From Flavilitoribacter nigricans DSM 23189 = NBRC 102662 (GTDB taxonomy: Bacteria > Bacteroidota > Bacteroidia > Chitinophagales > Saprospiraceae): a stretch of 64,000 nucleotides of DNA. Positions within the stretch are counted from its first letter, which is position 1; each line of letters opens with the position of its first letter. The position numbers were made by a program, and so were the translations under genes. Where the stretch lies: contig NZ_PDUD01000046.1 in NCBI RefSeq assembly GCF_002646595.1, forward strand, positions 41,720 to 105,719. The letters are read 5' to 3'. The notes below the pieces were generated by a model. It worked only from the letters and a program-made list of their open reading frames with translations. It had not been told where the DNA came from and searched no databases. Positions 27,715 to 36,797 of this stretch are shown piece by piece.

Positions 27715-30700
27715 ATGTATCGATTAACCCAGTTATTATTTGCGCTTAGCATTCTGCTAACTAATGTTGGTTTGGCACAAGACCCGATAGTAGATTTTCT
27801 TTCCTATCCCAATACTATCAATGATTCCAATTTTAACAATTACAATAGTCCGGAGGAGAATGTTGAATTCGTCCTGCCGACCAGCGATGAAGGTTATTTG
27901 CTGGTTGGCCACCGTTTTTACAGTGGAGAAGATTATGATGGTAGGATCGTAAAGATCGATAAAAACGGGCAGAAGGTCTGGGAGCGGGCTTTCGGTGGAC
28001 AGTATAGAGAATTTTTCTATTCAGCAATTGAATTGGATGGATCTTATTATGTAGTAGGAACTCAGGAATGGGAGCCGGGGAGGTTCGTGGCGGTTGTCTT
28101 AGAATATTCAGGAACTGGTGGACTGGAAGGTGGTATACGTTATGAAGATACCGATGAACGTATCAACGGTGCATCATCTCATGTGTTCACCACCATTGAA
28201 AAAACTTATGGTGGCAATCTTTTAGTGGGTGGAATCTTGTTTAACGGGGATCCGGACCACGAGCCTGCTTTTAATGATGCAGAAACGACCGGCTTTTTCA
28301 TGGCTATTGAGCCCAGTTTTGATTCGCCATTTATATCTGGAAGCTTATCCTTATTTGGCACTGCAGTACTTAAAGTAGAAAGAGCGATCAGCGATGACGT
28401 TAATCACTACTATGTTTTTGGAGAGGAATATAAGAGTACGGATACTTACTGTTTAAACAGTCCCAAGCCTATTCCTTCCGGCAAAAAGCTTAGAGAAATT
28501 TATCAAAGCCCTCCTAGCGATATTTTTGTCCTTAGATTAAATTCAGGATTAAATGTGGTAGCTCCCTTTCCCAAATTGCTGGGAGGAACTACCGTAGATA
28601 ACTATATTGATGCGGTAGCCACTCCGGATGGGGGATTTGGAATATTGGGAAGAACATTTGGCGATTGTACCACCTTGGTAGGGCCCGAAAACATTGGTAA
28701 GTCTTCCGGTGAATTTCAAACGTATTGGCTCTACAAAGGCGATGCTAATGGAAATACGGATCTGCTTGAGCTGGTAGAAGGCTATAATTATCTCGATGCA
28801 ACATTAGAACCTTTTGGATTAATCAATGGCTGTGAGTACGGATCTTTTATCCTGGCACATAATTCTGGTGGCCAGGTGGGGTCATCCGTGAGGATAAGTG
28901 CTGATGGTGGCTTTTCTTTTTTCCAATTTGGAGATTTTTATTCAGGATCCGATATCAAGAGAGGGTCGGATAACGAAATCGTGATTGCCGGTAACAGTGC
29001 CGAAAATGTGCCTGATGAGTCCTTTAATTCCGATTTCGCTCTTTTCCGCTTTTCCCCCGAACAGGCATGTAATAATTGCCCGGATCCCCTATTTGCCTCC
29101 GATTGTGGTCGAACCGTTGATTATTACTACGACGGTCCAGGTTTAGCGTACACTTTTTCCGTCGAACCTTTCCCCGAGTATGCCAGCGATGCCCCATGGA
29201 ATATCGATGGTAATTTAGTTAGTGCTGCCAACTATCAGAGTAGTTATACTTTCCCGAATGCTGGGACCTATAACGTATGCTACCCTTACCTGATTGATGA
29301 AGAGGGTTGTTACGACTATTGCTGCCAGACCTTTTGCATCGAGAACAAACCCGAATGCCTGGAAGGGCTGATTGATGACTGCCTGAGTTCCTGTAGCTGT
29401 GTAGAAGATAATTTTGGAGAAGATTTGCCACCGCCATTCCAATGCGAAAATTTTGAAAAATACGATGGCGGCTCCTTAGTTGCCCAGACAGATACCTGGG
29501 CATTGTGGCCGGGAACATCAGCGGAACCGCAAATAATAAGTGGTTTCAACAATAATCTGTCGCTTCATTTTTCGGAGAACGATCCCGGTAATGTACTTTA
29601 CTATCTACAGAATGGCAAAAAAGATGATCTGCAATGTGGCCGCTACCGCCTGTCGTGGCGCATGAAGGTGGAAACAGGTGCCACGGGATATTACAGCGTA
29701 TTGTATAGTAAAAACACAGGAGACTCCGGCGGGTCAAAAGCTTATGAATTTTCCTTCGGTTCCGATAATCAGGGAACTATAAATATCTTGGGGGGAGAAT
29801 TGTCCTATTCCTTCTTCTACACATCAGGGATCTGGATGGAAATCATGCATATCGTAGATCTGGAGGCAAACCTCATCGAATTTTGGATCAATGGCAATTT
29901 TATACGATCTCTTACTTATGATCTTTCCGGTGACGGGCCGGAGTTCCCGGCGACTCTGGGGGCCGTGAATTTTGATACACCCACTGACGGTGATTTTTGG
30001 ATTGATGATCTGTGTGTCAGAACAAGAAATAATTTCAGCTGTCCAACCGGTTTCGAAGTCTGTGTTGAGAACGGCGAACAATACAGTAGCGCCTGTACAG
30101 CTGCCAATAGCGGCTTGTACACGTTAAGGGAATTTGGTTCCTGTGCATCGATTTGTGATTATGGTGGTGAGCTTGTACATCGCGCTGATCAAAATGGGGC
30201 CACTTATCAACGCACTTTGAACCTGGCGGATCTCGCACCTGAATTGTTATATACGGAAGATATTATAAATGAATTTTATGAAGGCGTTTTTCCGCTATAT
30301 ACTGATATTTTTATTTTCGAAAATGAAGCTTTTGGAGAAATAAGCGTAGTCGGCAACTTTAACGCACTGGGTAATAGCCAGCAATTTGTTTTCCGCTGTG
30401 TTTGTGATGGTGAGGTATGTATGCAAGAATATATCCCCGAGGAGGATCTTGCAAGTCTAGAACCTGGCTTGTATTATATTGTAGTCGTTGGAACGCAGCC
30501 GGGAGATTACGATTTTCAGGTATTTCCTACCGGAAACTGTGCCGTCGAGCAGTTGTTGACTTGTAGCAATAATACGGTGAATGGCAATTTCCCGGAAGCT
30601 AACGCAGATTTTGAGCGTTTTTCGGTTACTGATACCTACGGGAACTGTTACAATGGAAACCGAACCTATGAACTGTCTGACTTAGAATACCGGTTAGAGC

Positions 30701-33700
30701 TAACCGAGCCCAGTATAGTTAATTTTGAATTTACTGCCTTTGGAGGCGCGGCCGGCATTTTCCTTTTCTCCAATATTTGCGGTGGAGACTGTTTTGAGTA
30801 TACCGAAACGCCTTTAGCGGGAGGAACGGCCCGGCTGGATTCGGTGCGCTTGGGTGCCGGAAACTACTATTTAATCATAGATCAGGACACACCGGTATCC
30901 TCTTTTTCCTTATCCATAAACTGTGAACTGGATGCCGATAATTATGGATACGGCGGTTTTTTTGTAACCGATTTTGATGATGGTGACTGTAAGTTAGAGG
31001 AAGACTCTGCTTCTTTACATCGGGTAACGGTCGCTTTTGATCCACAAAAGCATTCACTGGGAGATGAATTCCAACTCTATCCGGGCCAGAATTTGCAAAG
31101 TTCAAATAACTCCCTGAATTTAAGTTACAATGGCCAGGATAAAATGACCTTCTGGTTACCCGAGGATCTGTCTGATCTACCCAATCAGTGCTCTTTTGAG
31201 GCCGGAGACGTGATCAAGGCCAAGTTGCGGGATAGTAACGGGTCGGCACCCGGCAACCCCGTCCTGCTAAATCTTCATTTTGCCACGCCGGACGGGGCAG
31301 AAATTAATGCAGCGGAAAAGTTTACCCAAGGTGGACGGAGTATTGTTAGTTCATTTGACCGAGTTGGTAACGCTATCAGTTTTGATATTCCCGGTAACCG
31401 GATCATGCGTTTTGCCAATACGAACCCCCAATCCGAAATATTTAAGGTAGTTGCATCGAGCGGTTTAACTTGGCAAGTGATCAATACCACTCCGTGGATT
31501 ACCGTACAGAATGATTCCGGAGGAAGTGGTGTGCATCAGGTAGAAGTGTCGGTAACTGGAGATAATCCCTCATATACAGAAAGGAGCGCGCAGTTGATCG
31601 TACAAGTAGCTGATCCACCCCTTCAGCTCTTTGTAGACGTAAAGCAGGCACCCCAATGTACTACTCCTACAGTATCAATAGAAAGCTCGTCACCATCGGT
31701 TTGCGAGGGTGAACCGGTTACCCTTACCGTAACAGCCGGACCGAAGGGGGCAGATCAATATCAGTACGAATGGAAATCGGGTAAAACGGGCAACGTTATT
31801 GTGGAGCACCCGACCCAAACTACCGAATATCGGGTTAAGGTAAAGGAAACAGGTACCTGCTTCAACGAAAAAACTGAATCTGTTAAAGTCATTGTACATC
31901 CCAAACCCTTCTTTCAGTACATTACGGTTCCGGCTTGTGATGCAAGTCTCACTACTTACCACTTTACCTTTGAATCCAATTACGAACCGAGTGTTTCGGG
32001 TGGGGGGACAGTAGAAAAAATAGGGGACAATACCTATGAATATCGTGATATACCGGCCGGGCAGAGTGTAAAAGTGAACCTGGGGCCCGGAACCTGCTCC
32101 ATTACGGAAGATATTGAGGCGCCAACCTGCTTGTGTCCATCCGTGCCTGTGCCAACAGCGGGAGATGATGTCTTCGTATGTTATGATAATACTGCTCCGC
32201 AAACACTGAGTGTTGAGATAGACGAGACATTGTACACCGTTAACTGGTACAACGAGGCTGGGGAATTGCTTCTGGAAGGCAACCGTGAATATACGACCAA
32301 TAAGCCGGATACCTATTATGCTGAAGCCCGAAGTCTTATCGCTTCAATCTGTGCAAGTGAACGCCTCGCGGTCCGACTGATCAAACGTCCGGAGATAAGT
32401 CTAACGGTGGTGGCTGATACCATTGCCTGTTCCGGACAGACCCTTAGCCTAGCAGCATTGGCCGAAGGCGGTAGCGGCAATCTCATCTATGAATGGAGTG
32501 ATAACCTGGGCATTGGACCTAATGTAAATTATTCTGCTTTGACTCCAGGAAGGCAAACCGTTAGCGTTATTGTTAAAGATCAGGAATATGGCTGTGAAGT
32601 GATGGGGGAAATAAATATTCGAACCGGAACCACACCACAACTGGAAAAGGTAACTGATCCGCAGTGTGCAGCGGATAATCAATCCTACGAGATCACTATT
32701 CGATCCGATGCAGAGACAATTTTATTTTCACCGGAAATGGTCACGGTTAATCAGCAGGGCGAAAACTATACAATATCCGGTATACCCGTGGATTCCAGTT
32801 TATTGATCCAGGCAAGGAATGCAAATGGTACCGTTTCCTGCCCGGCTGAGGAACTGACTGTTCCTGCACCGGACAACTGCAACTGTGGTAATGTCAACTT
32901 TCCTACTGCAATTGCGATCAATCAGTTCATCTCTATCTGTGAAGGAGAAGATATGCCGGAGCTATCAGTACAGTCTCTCGGCGAGGGGTTCACAGTAGAA
33001 TGGTACGCCCAAAGTAATCCGGATGGCAGTACGCCTGTCCTGGCAACGGGAATTAGTATCGTACCGGAAGCTGCCGGCACTTATTATGCCTATGTACGGC
33101 ATTCGGATAGCGACTGCCTCAGCTCCTCCCCCACTACGGTTGAATTGGTGATCCATCAATTGCCGACCGTTCATGCCGGGGAAGATCAGATAATCTGTGA
33201 GAATTCCGTTTATGCACTGGATGCACTAGCAGGTAGCTCAGGAGTAGGTCCGCTTTCTTTTAGCTGGACGCCGGCTAATATACTGAGCGACTTCAATAGT
33301 CCAAATCCAAGTTTTACCGTAAGCCAAGATCAAACTTTTGTATTGACATTGGAAGATGGAAACGGCTGCACTGATTCCGATGAAGTCTTTATTGAAGCGG
33401 CTCCTCTTCCTTCAGTAGCAATTAGCACGGTGCAGGAAATTAGCTGTTTCGAGGGGACCGAAGGGGAACTGATGGCTTCTGTCAGCGATGGGACTGGACC
33501 CTACAGCTTGATATGGCCGGGTCAAGAAAGTATATTACCGGCGATTAAAAATCTTCCAGCCGGTGAATATACAGTGATCGTGAGCGATGTAAATAACTGC
33601 CGGGATACAGCATCCGTCAACCTAATGACTCCCGAATTAATTAGTCTGACGAGTGTCAAAGTGGATACTGTTTTTGTGAATGAGGATGAGGTTGTTGTGC

Positions 33701-34176
33701 AAAATGGTGGCGTACAAATAGAAGTTTCTGGTGGTATAGGTCCATTTCAATACGAATGGACTAACAATGCCCAGATTATTGTTGGTAACGAAAGTATCCT
33801 GGTTATTGATGTACCCGGTGAATACCAACTCAGGCTGATCGATGCAAATGGATGTGTTTTCGAAGAAAGTTTCACCATTCCGGTCGAGACTACTGATGTG
33901 ACAAATGTGTTGGATCCGCGATTGTTCGATGCGTATATTCAACTGTATCCTAATCCCTCTAGTGGTTTAATAAGTATAGACCTTGATCTCACTGAGCCGA
34001 CTGAATTTCAGATTACCTTATTAGATGGATTAGGCAGGATGATTAGGCGGATTCCTCCTCGGGTGATCCAAAAGGAAACAATCATGATGGATCTGAAGGA
34101 TTTGGCAACTGGACACTACTGGATAAAATTCCAGTTGAGTGAAGGTTATTTCCTAAAGACTGTCATTCGAAACTGA
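27715..34176 (+). CDS. Giant T9SS-exported surface protein (BACON, SprB-like, PPC-like repeats)
   Basis: I start at the ATG at 27715 because it gives a clean signal peptide (MYRLTQLLFALSILLTNVGL, cut after AQ); an in-frame TTG at 27664 adds an unlikely tail. The 2153 residues contain, in order: a propeller-like region to about 455; a lectin-like beta sandwich around 575-770; a cysteine-rich Kazal-like stretch near 774-812 (CPTGFEVCVENGEQYSSAC); PPC-like domains to about 1070; a BACON domain near 1235-1310 (SSGLTWQVINTTPWITVQ); Ig/PKD-like modules; a SprB-like repeat near 1905-1970; and a C-terminal T9SS sorting domain from about 2074 (LYPNPSSGLISIDL, ending FLKTVIRN). It is therefore secreted across the outer membrane and probably anchored there. 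A Kelch lipoprotein gene follows after 5 bases, and a paralogous pair lies inverted at 38508-44845. Confidence 0.85.
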   Translation: MYRLTQLLFALSILLTNVGLAQDPIVDFLSYPNTINDSNFNNYNSPEENVEFVLPTSDEGYLLVGHRFYSGEDYDGRIVKIDKNGQKVWERAFGGQYREFFYSAIELDGSYYVVGTQEWEPGRFVAVVLEYSGTGGLEGGIRYEDTDERINGASSHVFTTIEKTYGGNLLVGGILFNGDPDHEPAFNDAETTGFFMAIEPSFDSPFISGSLSLFGTAVLKVERAISDDVNHYYVFGEEYKSTDTYCLNSPKPIPSGKKLREIYQSPPSDIFVLRLNSGLNVVAPFPKLLGGTTVDNYIDAVATPDGGFGILGRTFGDCTTLVGPENIGKSSGEFQTYWLYKGDANGNTDLLELVEGYNYLDATLEPFGLINGCEYGSFILAHNSGGQVGSSVRISADGGFSFFQFGDFYSGSDIKRGSDNEIVIAGNSAENVPDESFNSDFALFRFSPEQACNNCPDPLFASDCGRTVDYYYDGPGLAYTFSVEPFPEYASDAPWNIDGNLVSAANYQSSYTFPNAGTYNVCYPYLIDEEGCYDYCCQTFCIENKPECLEGLIDDCLSSCSCVEDNFGEDLPPPFQCENFEKYDGGSLVAQTDTWALWPGTSAEPQIISGFNNNLSLHFSENDPGNVLYYLQNGKKDDLQCGRYRLSWRMKVETGATGYYSVLYSKNTGDSGGSKAYEFSFGSDNQGTINILGGELSYSFFYTSGIWMEIMHIVDLEANLIEFWINGNFIRSLTYDLSGDGPEFPATLGAVNFDTPTDGDFWIDDLCVRTRNNFSCPTGFEVCVENGEQYSSACTAANSGLYTLREFGSCASICDYGGELVHRADQNGATYQRTLNLADLAPELLYTEDIINEFYEGVFPLYTDIFIFENEAFGEISVVGNFNALGNSQQFVFRCVCDGEVCMQEYIPEEDLASLEPGLYYIVVVGTQPGDYDFQVFPTGNCAVEQLLTCSNNTVNGNFPEANADFERFSVTDTYGNCYNGNRTYELSDLEYRLELTEPSIVNFEFTAFGGAAGIFLFSNICGGDCFEYTETPLAGGTARLDSVRLGAGNYYLIIDQDTPVSSFSLSINCELDADNYGYGGFFVTDFDDGDCKLEEDSASLHRVTVAFDPQKHSLGDEFQLYPGQNLQSSNNSLNLSYNGQDKMTFWLPEDLSDLPNQCSFEAGDVIKAKLRDSNGSAPGNPVLLNLHFATPDGAEINAAEKFTQGGRSIVSSFDRVGNAISFDIPGNRIMRFANTNPQSEIFKVVASSGLTWQVINTTPWITVQNDSGGSGVHQVEVSVTGDNPSYTERSAQLIVQVADPPLQLFVDVKQAPQCTTPTVSIESSSPSVCEGEPVTLTVTAGPKGADQYQYEWKSGKTGNVIVEHPTQTTEYRVKVKETGTCFNEKTESVKVIVHPKPFFQYITVPACDASLTTYHFTFESNYEPSVSGGGTVEKIGDNTYEYRDIPAGQSVKVNLGPGTCSITEDIEAPTCLCPSVPVPTAGDDVFVCYDNTAPQTLSVEIDETLYTVNWYNEAGELLLEGNREYTTNKPDTYYAEARSLIASICASERLAVRLIKRPEISLTVVADTIACSGQTLSLAALAEGGSGNLIYEWSDNLGIGPNVNYSALTPGRQTVSVIVKDQEYGCEVMGEINIRTGTTPQLEKVTDPQCAADNQSYEITIRSDAETILFSPEMVTVNQQGENYTISGIPVDSSLLIQARNANGTVSCPAEELTVPAPDNCNCGNVNFPTAIAINQFISICEGEDMPELSVQSLGEGFTVEWYAQSNPDGSTPVLATGISIVPEAAGTYYAYVRHSDSDCLSSSPTTVELVIHQLPTVHAGEDQIICENSVYALDALAGSSGVGPLSFSWTPANILSDFNSPNPSFTVSQDQTFVLTLEDGNGCTDSDEVFIEAAPLPSVAISTVQEISCFEGTEGELMASVSDGTGPYSLIWPGQESILPAIKNLPAGEYTVIVSDVNNCRDTASVNLMTPELISLTSVKVDTVFVNEDEVVVQNGGVQIEVSGGIGPFQYEWTNNAQIIVGNESILVIDVPGEYQLRLIDANGCVFEESFTIPVETTDVTNVLDPRLFDAYIQLYPNPSSGLISIDLDLTEPTEFQITLLDGLGRMIRRIPPRVIQKETIMMDLKDLATGHYWIKFQLSEGYFLKTVIRN

Positions 34177-34181
34177 TAGCA

Positions 34182-35903
34182 ATGTATAGAAATTTATATA
34201 TCGGGTTAATACTGCTATTAATTTTAGCTTGTCGGAAAATGGCTATTGAAGCATACAACTTTTTTGAAGTGGCCACGATTCCTTATGAAATTGTGGATGA
34301 TGGTACGTTTAGCCGAATTCTGCTTAAAGGTAGGATAGTCAGCACTTCCACGCCGGCCGGTAATATCTCTGATCATGGCTTTTTATGGTCAACCAATCTG
34401 GATGATCTATTTGAATCCGCTATCCCGGTTGAGAAACGCATATCGTTAGGTCCGTACGCTGGTAACAGTATTGATTTTGATACGGTACGTCAGGTCTTAT
34501 CCCAAGCCCAGACGTATTACTTTTGTGCATATGCAATTGGGACAGAAACAAAAAGAGTATTGAAAGGAGCGGTAGACAGCATTACTCTTAATATTCGAAT
34601 GCATGTAGATTCTATTGCAAGGCTCAATGACAAGTTGAATATTGAAATTTCGGTCCAAAATTTGGATATCTGGAAGAGAAACGGCATTGCTTTGCAGGCT
34701 GGCACCTTAACCATGAGAGTTGCTACTAAACAAGACTTCATCGATGCAAAAAGTATAGAATTTTTCGAATTAAGATCTGATACCACATTTAGGGATAGTT
34801 TAGTTAATCTTAACCTCAACACCACCTACTATACCCAACTATATTTTAATACGCCGGAAGGAGAATATTCTGGTGAGGTGAATAAATTTTTCATTGGGGA
34901 CGGCTGGAAGCGGATCCAGGATAACCGGGAAGAATTATTTGGTGCTACCGGCGCTATTTACGGCCAATCTGCTTATATAATGGGCGGATACGAGTCGGCG
35001 GTTAGCTTAAGTACCAACAGGGCCATCTACAGATTTACGCCTGATGCAGCTATTCAGACAAGCCAGTGGGAATATGTTGATGATCTGGCTCCATACGAAA
35101 CCTTTGCATATGGGATCGCAAGTCCTTTTGCGGGAGGAATTTATTTCGGTCTGGGACTCTACGAGCATTTTAGTAACAATACTTTTTCTAAAGTGCTCCC
35201 AAGTCGGGATAATGTGTTGATCCATCCCGGCGGCAACGCAGTTCCTGCTTTAGAAAAGGCCGTAGTCTTCCGCCATGAGGATAAGCTATATTTTGGAACG
35301 GGTTGCAAATACCGGGACGATGGCACCTGTGAAACTACCGGCGAGTTTTGGGAATTAACCAAAGGAATATCCAGGGATACCATTCGGCCGATTGCCGGCT
35401 TGCCGGGTTTTTCCGGTGGAGATAACAAATTCGGTATAGGCCGGGACGGCGCAGTGGTCTTTGAGTTAGACGGTATGATCTATGTAGGCGGTGGAGATTC
35501 CGATCTGGGACCCAGAAATGATTTTTATCGTTTTATTCCTCCTCTATCTCCTACGGATACTGGTAGTTGGGAATTTGCTACGCTATTCCCTGGTCCGGCT
35601 CGTTACGATGCCGTTGCTATTTCCGCCGGCGATCGCGCCTTTTATGGTTTAGGATATTCCGATCAGATCATTGGTGGCTACCCTACTGATTGGTGGGAAT
35701 TTAATCCTAATGCAGCCAACGGTGAGGAATGGACCCAGCGGGAAAGATTTCCCGGTATTGGAAGACAGGATGCCGTTGCCTATTTTTTAAATGATTTAGG
35801 TATCGTTACAACAGGACGCAGCATTGGGCCCGCCGAAACCGGTGGCGGGATCAAAACCCAATTGCTAGGTGATACTTGGCTATATTTTCCACCTGAAAAA
35901 TAA
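34182..35903 (+). CDS. Kelch-propeller lipoprotein
   Basis: The N-terminus MYRNLYIGLILLLILACRK is a lipoprotein signal with the lipidated cysteine at residue 17. Residues about 40-220 contain two fibronectin-like segments (DHGFLWSTNLDDLF and AQTYYFCAYAIG). From about 235 to the end (573) there is a Kelch-type beta-propeller, shown by GAIYGQSAYIMGGYES, KLYFGTGCKYRDDG, GMIYVGGGDSDLGPRNDFY and QLLGDTWLYFPPE. Bacteroidota lipoproteins of this kind sit in the inner or outer membrane facing the periplasm or surface. The gene lies 5 bases after the T9SS giant and 7 before the next gene, so the four genes from 27715 to 38501 look like one transcript. A similar protein of the same layout is encoded at 38508-40199. 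The propeller probably binds a partner or a ligand; which one is not visible. Confidence 0.8.
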   Translation: MYRNLYIGLILLLILACRKMAIEAYNFFEVATIPYEIVDDGTFSRILLKGRIVSTSTPAGNISDHGFLWSTNLDDLFESAIPVEKRISLGPYAGNSIDFDTVRQVLSQAQTYYFCAYAIGTETKRVLKGAVDSITLNIRMHVDSIARLNDKLNIEISVQNLDIWKRNGIALQAGTLTMRVATKQDFIDAKSIEFFELRSDTTFRDSLVNLNLNTTYYTQLYFNTPEGEYSGEVNKFFIGDGWKRIQDNREELFGATGAIYGQSAYIMGGYESAVSLSTNRAIYRFTPDAAIQTSQWEYVDDLAPYETFAYGIASPFAGGIYFGLGLYEHFSNNTFSKVLPSRDNVLIHPGGNAVPALEKAVVFRHEDKLYFGTGCKYRDDGTCETTGEFWELTKGISRDTIRPIAGLPGFSGGDNKFGIGRDGAVVFELDGMIYVGGGDSDLGPRNDFYRFIPPLSPTDTGSWEFATLFPGPARYDAVAISAGDRAFYGLGYSDQIIGGYPTDWWEFNPNAANGEEWTQRERFPGIGRQDAVAYFLNDLGIVTTGRSIGPAETGGGIKTQLLGDTWLYFPPEK

Positions 35904-35910
35904 TCACTAA

Positions 35911-36783
35911 ATGATCCGAAAAGGACTAATATTTCAGATTCTTTTATGCGGTGTTATACTGACCAATGCTCAGTCTTTAGAAAACCTGGCCAGTCTGCGA
36001 ACGGAAAGGGACCGTATCCCTTTTTCAGTAATTGATGGAGAAATAGGTCTGGACATTCAATTAGGGGAATGGTCTTCGGAAGGTTTCGTAAAGATTTTAT
36101 CGGTAGTCTTGCGGGATGCAGATCTGGTCATCAGTTTTCAGATAGATAGATCTATCAATGAGCATTATGATGTGCAAATGATATTGGAAGTGAATGATCG
36201 GGTCATTCGGCCTGGGCCTTTTGACCTATCCAATATCACGTCCTCTTTAGAAGATGAAGATATTTTTACCAGGATATGGGAAGATATAGCGGAGTATCAT
36301 CTGCGCTTGGGGCAGCAATATACCCTGATCGTAGAAAAGCGATTGCTTTGTCAGGTTGATTGCTCTGTACTACCACCCGAATTCGATATAAAATACAAGT
36401 GGCCACATTATACCGGCGTGGCTGTGGGCGTCGGACTTATAGGTGCAGCGCAATTTTTCCGGCAGCGTAAAAAAGATCATTATGACTTATATATAGAACG
36501 CTGGGAGGATGGACTGGAAAATGGAGGCCAACATCTGCAAGATGCCAGGCAGGCCGAAAAAAACCAAAATTTGCTTACTTACACCGGTTTGGGAATCAGT
36601 GCCGCGAGTGCCCTATGGTATGTGCTGCGCGAAAAAAAATTTAATAAAAGAAAGCAGAATTATGAAAGATGTTGTGGAGGTAGGGAAGAAGATCTGTCGA
36701 TCAATCCATGGTTGCCTTCATCCCACGGTTTTGCGGTAGTGGGTATACAATTGAGTATTCCGCTTTCTCGTCCTTTGGAATAA
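35911..36783 (+). CDS. Exported or membrane protein of unknown family
   Basis: The 290-residue product has a signal peptide (MIRKGLIFQILLCGVILTNA, cut before QSLENL). Residues about 25-150 are beta-rich with no motif I recognise. Two hydrophobic stretches follow: TGVAVGVGLIGAAQFF near residue 168 and LLTYTGLGISAASALWYVL near 222, with a charged loop between them (QRKKDHYDLYIERWEDGLE) that looks helical. It may be inserted in the inner membrane as a hairpin with the N-terminal domain in the periplasm. It lies 7 bases after the Kelch gene and 14 before the WD40 gene, so it probably belongs to the same envelope module as the STAND NTPase upstream. No function can be assigned. Confidence 0.65.
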   Translation: MIRKGLIFQILLCGVILTNAQSLENLASLRTERDRIPFSVIDGEIGLDIQLGEWSSEGFVKILSVVLRDADLVISFQIDRSINEHYDVQMILEVNDRVIRPGPFDLSNITSSLEDEDIFTRIWEDIAEYHLRLGQQYTLIVEKRLLCQVDCSVLPPEFDIKYKWPHYTGVAVGVGLIGAAQFFRQRKKDHYDLYIERWEDGLENGGQHLQDARQAEKNQNLLTYTGLGISAASALWYVLREKKFNKRKQNYERCCGGREEDLSINPWLPSSHGFAVVGIQLSIPLSRPLE

Positions 36784-36797
36784 AAAACGATTATAAC

